Origin: Lepidodermella squamata
Taxonomy: Eukaryota; Gastrotricha
NCBI GenBank assembly: GCA_047495785.1
Contig: JBLDXI010000003.1
Span: 2,294,001 to 2,358,000, forward strand
Direction of reading: 5' to 3'
Length of the DNA stretch: 64,000 nt
The notes under the pieces are model-generated. The model searched no databases and had not been told where the DNA came from. It saw only the letters and a program-made list of their open reading frames with translations. The first letter of the stretch is position 1; each line of letters starts with the position of its first letter. Made by a program: the position numbers and the translations under genes. Shown in pieces: positions 59,113 to 64,000 of this stretch.

Positions 59113-60318
59113 TTAATTTGCAACAATAAAAGCCAAGTCACTGAATAGCAGATATTCAGATAGCGGCTGAGGCAGCGCCAGGCTGCCGATCGCCCCTCGT
59201 CTGCGCTTCAATCCAATCGGCAAAACAGCCAAAATCGACCGTCGGCATAACGACTGAAGTGAGCCTGGCAATTGGGCCTTGAAATCAGCCAAAGCTCTCT
59301 TCAAGCCCGGATGTTTTACAGTGAAGTCCCACTCTATTTCTCCAGAATTCGACGGTTTAGCTACGTGAACCATTCTGAGAGAAACTTTTACCCGTTCCAG
59401 CCAAGATTCGTTGCCACAACCAAATGAAAACCGATTTGGATAAATATCACATTCCATTATGTGAAATTCAATAATACTGCTGAATGTCCCTTCCCAAGCT
59501 TCTAAGCGAATACCGGCTCGAATTAGGGGTAAAAAGAACGTTTCTAGACGTTTCAAGAGATTTTGATAAAACGGGAGTCTTAGCATTTTCGACTCGAAAA
59601 TTTCATGCAGAACTTGGCTATGAATCAGCACGTGATCAATTACGTTTTCAAGTATATCCGGAAATTGCGCTCCAAATTCTGGTAATTCGTCACAAATTTC
59701 GCGAATTTGCGAATTGTTTAACCGCAAATCTTTTCCAGTCGCATTTAAATAGTCGAAAATAACTCGCAACGATTGTTCAGCCCAAATTGATTCTTGCATG
59801 AATTTCAAGTCTCCCAAACCATGCGATACAGGGTCCCACTGTCCATCCATCCATTCATTCATAGCACCCATTTCTAGCAACGATCTCAAGCACGACAACA
59901 AACACTGTTTATCCTCACTTTCGGGGGCGAAATATAATCTTCTGATCAAAAAGGAACCGATACACGGCGGCAGAAAGTCGTTCATTCTATAAGCGAGTAA
60001 GGCCAGATTTTCACGGTCAAAAATTAGCCCGGCATTGTATCCTAGCAAAACACCAACACGGCGCAATTCATTATAATCAGTGGTATCGACAATTTCGCGG
60101 AATTTTTCGGCAAGTTGATTGACAAAAAATTGCCGTATTTCTTTTGAAATACCCGTTGAGGGACCTTTTTCGCGATAAACTGGTAAAAATTCTTCGATAT
60201 CAGTGCAGAGAAAATTGTCCGCTCTTTCCAGCAACGGCAGAGCTGTAGAACGAGCAGTTGCTTCGAAAGTAGAGTTATGAACGACGCAAAGCGGACCGCA
60301 AAGGCGTTCGCAAAACAT
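59113..60318 (-). CDS. SOCS-box protein with unassigned N-terminal domain
   Basis: A single open frame of 401 aa. The N-terminal 340 residues are largely helical in character (RLYFAPESEDKQCLLSCLRS) with no domain I recognise. The C-terminus (about 350-395: LPGSLQSLCRRSILAVLPIG … LPQPLSEYLLF) fits a SOCS box, with the LCRxxI helix that binds elongin B/C and a Leu/Pro-rich C-terminal (Cul-box-like) segment. SOCS-box proteins are substrate receptors of cullin-RING ubiquitin ligases. The start MFCERLCGPLC is shared with the duplicated scrap at 63203-63391, supporting this ATG. No introns are evident. Confidence 0.75.
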   Translation of the reverse strand: MFCERLCGPLCVVHNSTFEATARSTALPLLERADNFLCTDIEEFLPVYREKGPSTGISKEIRQFFVNQLAEKFREIVDTTDYNELRRVGVLLGYNAGLIFDRENLALLAYRMNDFLPPCIGSFLIRRLYFAPESEDKQCLLSCLRSLLEMGAMNEWMDGQWDPVSHGLGDLKFMQESIWAEQSLRVIFDYLNATGKDLRLNNSQIREICDELPEFGAQFPDILENVIDHVLIHSQVLHEIFESKMLRLPFYQNLLKRLETFFLPLIRAGIRLEAWEGTFSSIIEFHIMECDIYPNRFSFGCGNESWLERVKVSLRMVHVAKPSNSGEIEWDFTVKHPGLKRALADFKAQLPGSLQSLCRRSILAVLPIGLKRRRGAIGSLALPQPLSEYLLFSDLAFIVAN

Positions 60319-60721
60319 TTCCCAAAATAATCAAAATATTACCTTTTAAAAAAGAAGGAGCCAATTAAAAATCCATTTCAATTCCAAGAATTCCTCGAGT
60401 TCCAAGGTTTACTCTATATAATATTCAAAATGTCATTTTTCAGGGTACTTATCGCCAGAGAGCATTTTTCAGAGTACTTATACTTATCTTCGATTTTTGT
60501 TATGCCAAAGTCACCCCAGTGGACGGTAAATTTTGCGATTCAGTATTCACGAACGCGAGTTTAAATTCTACAGCATGAAAAGGAGCAAACATTCCAATAT
60601 TGAAATATTGAAAACAGTAATTTCATGAATCAAATTTTGAATGATGAAACCAAATACCGCAAATTACTCCCGTGAGAGCGAAAAGCAGGATAATAAAATT
60701 AAATGAATATCGGGACACAGC

Positions 60722-62197
60722 TTATGAAGGCACTTTTTTGACAGCCTTCATCGACATGCCATTTTCCTCGCGTTTTCGCTTGAAAAACATTTCAGCTTGA
60801 CTTCGACCGATTGAAAAACGCTCGACAAACGTCCGAATCCTTTGCCTTGACAATACAGGTGACTCGTCGAACGCCTTGTTAAGAGTCGAGATTTGAGCGG
60901 CATTCAAAACCTTCTTAGGCACGAGATCGCATCGCTGCTTTAAACACTGCCTCCTAAACCAGCGCATGATGGCTTTTCGGTCGATGCTAAACTCTTCAGC
61001 CAATGACTCGAATATTTTGTAGCCAAATTTCTCGCCCTTTTCTTTTTGATCACGAAGTAGGTCGTGCATTCTTTTAAATTGCTCTGGTGAGAATAAAGTG
61101 CTACGATTCTCAGTTAGACGAGGCACGACACTGCGACGCTGCCCCACGAGATCGCATCGCTGCTTTAAACACTGCCTCCTAAACCAGCGCATGATGGCTT
61201 TTCGGTCGATGCTAAACTCTTCAGCCAATGACTCGAATATTTTGTAGCCAAATTTCTCGCCCTTTTCTTTTTGATCACGAAGTAGGTCGTGCATTCTTTT
61301 AAATTGCTCTGGTGAGAATAAAGTGCTACGATTCTCAGTTAGACGAGGCACGACACTGCGACGCTGCCCAAAGTTCTGCCTCGCAAACCAGCCTGTGATT
61401 GATCGGGGTTGGATAACGAATTCTTCTGCCAACAGCTTGTACACGTTGTCGTCAAATTTCCCGCCTTTCTCTCTTTGTTCACGCAATAAGTCTTGCAGTA
61501 CCTTGAGCTGCTCTGCTGAGAATATCTTGCTCCGAGTTACACCTGAACCAAGCTAAACAACAATTGAAAAAACATGTCCGGTCCGCCGAAATATAGAGCC
61601 GAAAACACGTTAACTTACTTTAGACCTGCGCCATTTACCGAGCCAACTAGCAATCGATTTCCTAGAAAGACTCAATCTGGCAGCCAGTCGATCGACGCGA
61701 TCAACGTTGAATATGCTATTCGTTTCATATTCCTAATTAAATGATTAAATTAGGGTGCAACTTTCAATTAAATGTAACAGTCCAACCTTTTCAAGGATGG
61801 CTTTGCATTTCTCGCTTATTCCTGTATTCGTCGGCAGATTCTCCAGGTGACAACTTTTACGAATTCTACGCCTCGCTTCACTGAACCAACGCGATACTTC
61901 AAGCGGGGTCAGACCAGCAGAGCTTGCGATTTTAGCGATCTCTTCATTCGGTGGATAAGCACTGGCTTGAAAGGCAGCGGTTAACATCTCCAGCCGTGAT
62001 CGACTCATGCGCTTTGCTTTAACGGCGCAATCTTCGTGGCGATATAGCCATCTTTCAACGCGCAATGGAGAATCTTTGATCTCGGCAGCCACGGCTCGAG
62101 ACAATGACCTACGCGATATCGCCTTATCTTTTTTCCACTCATCGAGGCGACGGCTTATAACATCAACTTGCCAGGGCTCGAAAGAGAACTTCAACAT
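60722..62197 (-). CDS. Multi-homeodomain-like protein (about seven units)
   Basis: Three exons fit: 62197..61787, 61732..61619 and 61552..60722, all phase 0, total 451 aa. The donor of exon 1 (GTTGGA) is weak. Exon 1 has two homeodomain-like units, the second with a classic recognition helix (LEVSRWFSEARRRIRKS). Exon 2 has half a unit (SIASWLGKWRRSK). Exon 3 has four: WFARQNF, two identical copies ending MRWFRRQCLKQR, and a divergent last one (MFFKRKREEN). The W-F-x-x-x-R/Q core of helix 3 is kept in most units. Homeodomains bind DNA, so it is probably a nuclear DNA-binding protein. Strings of divergent homeodomains are known in a few nematode genes (e.g. ceh-100). The role is unknown. Confidence 0.75.
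60921..61370 (-). repeat. Perfect 225-bp in-frame tandem duplication
   Basis: 60921-61145 and 61146-61370 appear identical base for base. The period is 75 codons and covers one whole homeodomain-like unit plus linker. Confidence 0.9.
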
Positions 62198-62289
62198 TAT
62201 TCTACAAAAATGTATTAGCAAAACGCTTATTATTTTTGATTTATCTGCCTGGAGGTTGATTCGTTCTCCCCAAGTATGTTTTTCGAGAG

Positions 62290-62398
62290 TTCGAGAAATC
62301 AGTTTGTGAGCTGGTGGGTGTATGCGATGCGCTGTGTACGTATGTTTTTCCTCGTATTCGTTAGAAAAAAATTAGAAACGAGTTTGTGCGAGAACCTT
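62290..62398 (+). mobile_element. Solo right end of the tRNA-bearing inverted-repeat family
   Basis: GAGAAATCAGTTTGTGAGCT near 62290 and GAAACGAGTTTGTGCGAGAACCTT (split: GAAACGAGTTTG, TGCGAGAACCTT) at the end match the right arm of element 1. No left end or tRNA-like module is present; upstream is the first exon of the homeodomain gene. Confidence 0.7.
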
Positions 62399-63202
62399 AA
62401 CCATCGGAAACTGAGATTAAATAAAGCGTGTAATTTTTGATGGTTTTGTTGAAAATACGAAAATTAAATATTCCGATGGTTCCGAGGCTTCAAGTTGAAA
62501 TGGTTCGAGAAAAGAAAATAAGTTTCGATGGTTTCATTTTACTTCGAGAGTTGGTGAGCAATTCATCACGCCCCAGATCGTTACTTCTAGTGAGAACGCT
62601 AACAAAATGCAAGCTTTGTAAAAAGCTATCAAGTGAGCATTGACTACCTAATTAATAATTGACCGTTAAAGAAATAAAAAGGATATTTGCCGAATTTTAG
62701 CGTTTTTTCTGTATTTTTTAGCAAATCGCAAATTGAATTTCGATTTGAAAAGGGACGATTTTTGGATTCCAAGACATTAGTACTCTGTTTTTCTGGGGGA
62801 TTTCGAATTTTCAAAATTCAGACCTCTAGGAGGCTTCCGTCTACCGCAAAAAACGAAAGACCCAGAGTGTTGCCTAAGAAACCTTTAGGTTGATTTAGGT
62901 TGACGTGAAAGCACAAGCTTGATTCCATCAACATTTTTGATTAAATAGCAAGATTCCTCACGTTAGATTACCCCGAAAAAACCTGGTCTGTGCATTATAA
63001 AATAGCATCAGACCTCTCTTTGATATCGTTCGACTCCTCGTTAATTGATCTTGGAAGCGGCATCAAAACCTCACGATGTCAAAAGTTTCGTCAAACCCCA
63101 TTTTTCACTTGTTAACGGTCATTTTCGATTTTCTGATAAGGATATAATTTTTCTAATTTTAAGAGTGGAAGATACAAATGAACAAGATTCTCAGGAGTTC
63201 TG
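62399..63202. other. Unassigned intergenic region
   Basis: Short frames only, none with recognisable domains. Confidence 0.45.
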
Positions 63203-63425
63203 TCATTCAGTTATAATAAAAACAATTAGAGAAAACAAAATTACAGTTAAAAAAGAATTATATTTAAAGCATTTGAATATACATGAATTTTCCGCTATTT
63301 CAAGCAACTGCAGAGCTGTAGAACGAGCAGTTGCTTCAAAAGTCGAGTTATGAACGATGCAAAGCGGACCGCAAAGCCGTTCACAAAACATTTCCCAAAA
63401 TAATGAAAATATTTCCTCTGAAAAA
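63203..63425 (-). pseudogene. Duplicated 5' scrap of the SOCS-box gene
   Basis: MFCERLCGPLCIVHNSTFEA and TARSTALQLLEIAEN match the first 35 residues of the gene at 59113-60318. Similarity extends about 40 bp upstream of the ATG (TTTCCCAAAATAAT). After residue 36 the sequence is unrelated and the frame soon ends. Confidence 0.85.
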
Positions 63426-63513
63426 AAGAAAAAACCAATTCAATTCCAAAGTTCCTCGAATTCAACTAAATTTACTTAATTTTCAAAATCCATTCTTTAT
63501 TTTACTTCGCTAT

Positions 63514-63677
63514 CGTTCGTGGCGCGGAAGAACCCGCACTTCGATGATTTTTTGCCCTGACTGTACCCCGCGAGTACAGCCTTGGATACTATATGCAATA
63601 CTGCGCGTTATGCTGTACTCGCGGGTACAGTCAGGGCAAAAAATCATCGAAGTGCGGGTTCTTCCGCGCCACGAACG
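63514..63677. mobile_element. 164-bp near-perfect palindromic MITE
   Basis: CGTTCGTGGCGCGGAAGAAC at the left is inverted at the right. The arms of about 68 bp have very few mismatches (for example CCCCGCG against CGCGGGT). CTAT occurs on both sides and may be the target duplication. Confidence 0.8.
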
Positions 63678-64000
63678 CTATAACATATCGCTAAAACAAT
63701 AAAAAAAGATACCGTCAACGGGAGAGACTTCAAGCAGTAAGGGGACATTTACACGCCAAAATGTGGTGACTTTGGCTTATCAAAAATCGAAGATGATGAG
63801 GTAAAGAACCTGTGAGTGCGGTGTACCGTTGGATAGCCTGAGGGAAGGGAAATCTGAAAATGGCTCGTTATTTCCATTTTTATTAGAAATTTTCCCTAAA
63901 CTCTAGCTTCTATTTCAAGACCCTGAATGGTTTTCTGGCCTTCTATCCAACGGTACCCCATTCATATGGTCTTTCTCTTCGATTATTGATATGTCTAAGT
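63678..64000. other. Right edge of window, short inverted repeat
   Basis: TACCGTTGGATAG near 63822 is inverted as CTATCCAACGGTA near 63943, which may mark another small foldback element. No gene is seen. Confidence 0.4.

Noticed and set aside
1-64000. CRISPR arrays, bacterial operons, rRNA genes
   Set aside because: No regularly spaced repeats, no ribosome-binding sites and no rRNA-like conserved blocks were seen; exon-intron structure shows eukaryotic DNA.

Overview
This is nuclear DNA of an animal, most likely an invertebrate. Coding exons are broken by short GT-AG introns (50 to about 200 nt in several genes). The domains are metazoan extracellular and E3-ligase types: PAN, DOMON, IgGFc-binding, SUEL lectin, F5/8 type C, sushi, RING, ankyrin and SOCS box. 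Intergenic DNA is packed with small inverted-repeat DNA transposons, LINE pieces and one Ty1/copia element. The phylum cannot be fixed from the sequence; a nematode or another small ecdysozoan is a guess. All splice junctions are inferred by eye from GT-AG sites, reading phase and paralogue comparison.

Layout. 1-7.7 kb: two divergent secreted multidomain genes that share PAN modules (minus: DOMON-PAN-PAN-VWA-like, running off the left edge; plus: PAN, IgGFc-binding, SUEL lectin, F5/8C, sushi, 1147 aa in five exons). 9.5-57.5 kb: a same-strand (minus) array of a gene family that joins a RING finger, a B-box-like zinc finger, a coiled coil, a 57-residue module I do not recognise, and about eight ankyrin repeats, in a conserved six-exon layout. 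The copies differ in condition: one intact gene of 704 aa (48.2-57.5 kb), one intact except for an in-frame TGA at a zinc-ligand cysteine (35.8-43.8 kb), one decayed (30.9-35.3 kb), one without a RING exon (9.5-13.0 kb) and a lone coiled-coil exon (15.8-16.1 kb). Between and inside these lie a galaxin-like secreted protein gene (20.8-21.5 kb), a Ty1/copia element with nested DNA transposons (21.5-26.9 kb), a sushi membrane-protein gene split by a Mutator-like MITE (45.8-47.2 kb), and tyrosine-recombinase (Crypton/DUF3504-like), FLYWCH/MULE and LINE remnants. 59.1-62.2 kb: a SOCS-box protein gene and a gene with about seven homeodomain-like units, followed by a duplicated scrap of the SOCS-box gene.

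Functional picture. The RING/B-box/coiled-coil/ankyrin proteins look like TRIM-type E3 ubiquitin ligases with ankyrin repeats as the substrate-binding end, and the SOCS-box protein looks like a cullin-ligase substrate receptor. The tandem duplication, sequence divergence and gene death in the array resemble rapidly evolving recognition families, for example innate immunity, but that is inference. The most unusual mobile-element observation is that three inverted-repeat elements each carry a pair of tRNA-like Pol III modules, one per arm, both pointing outward.
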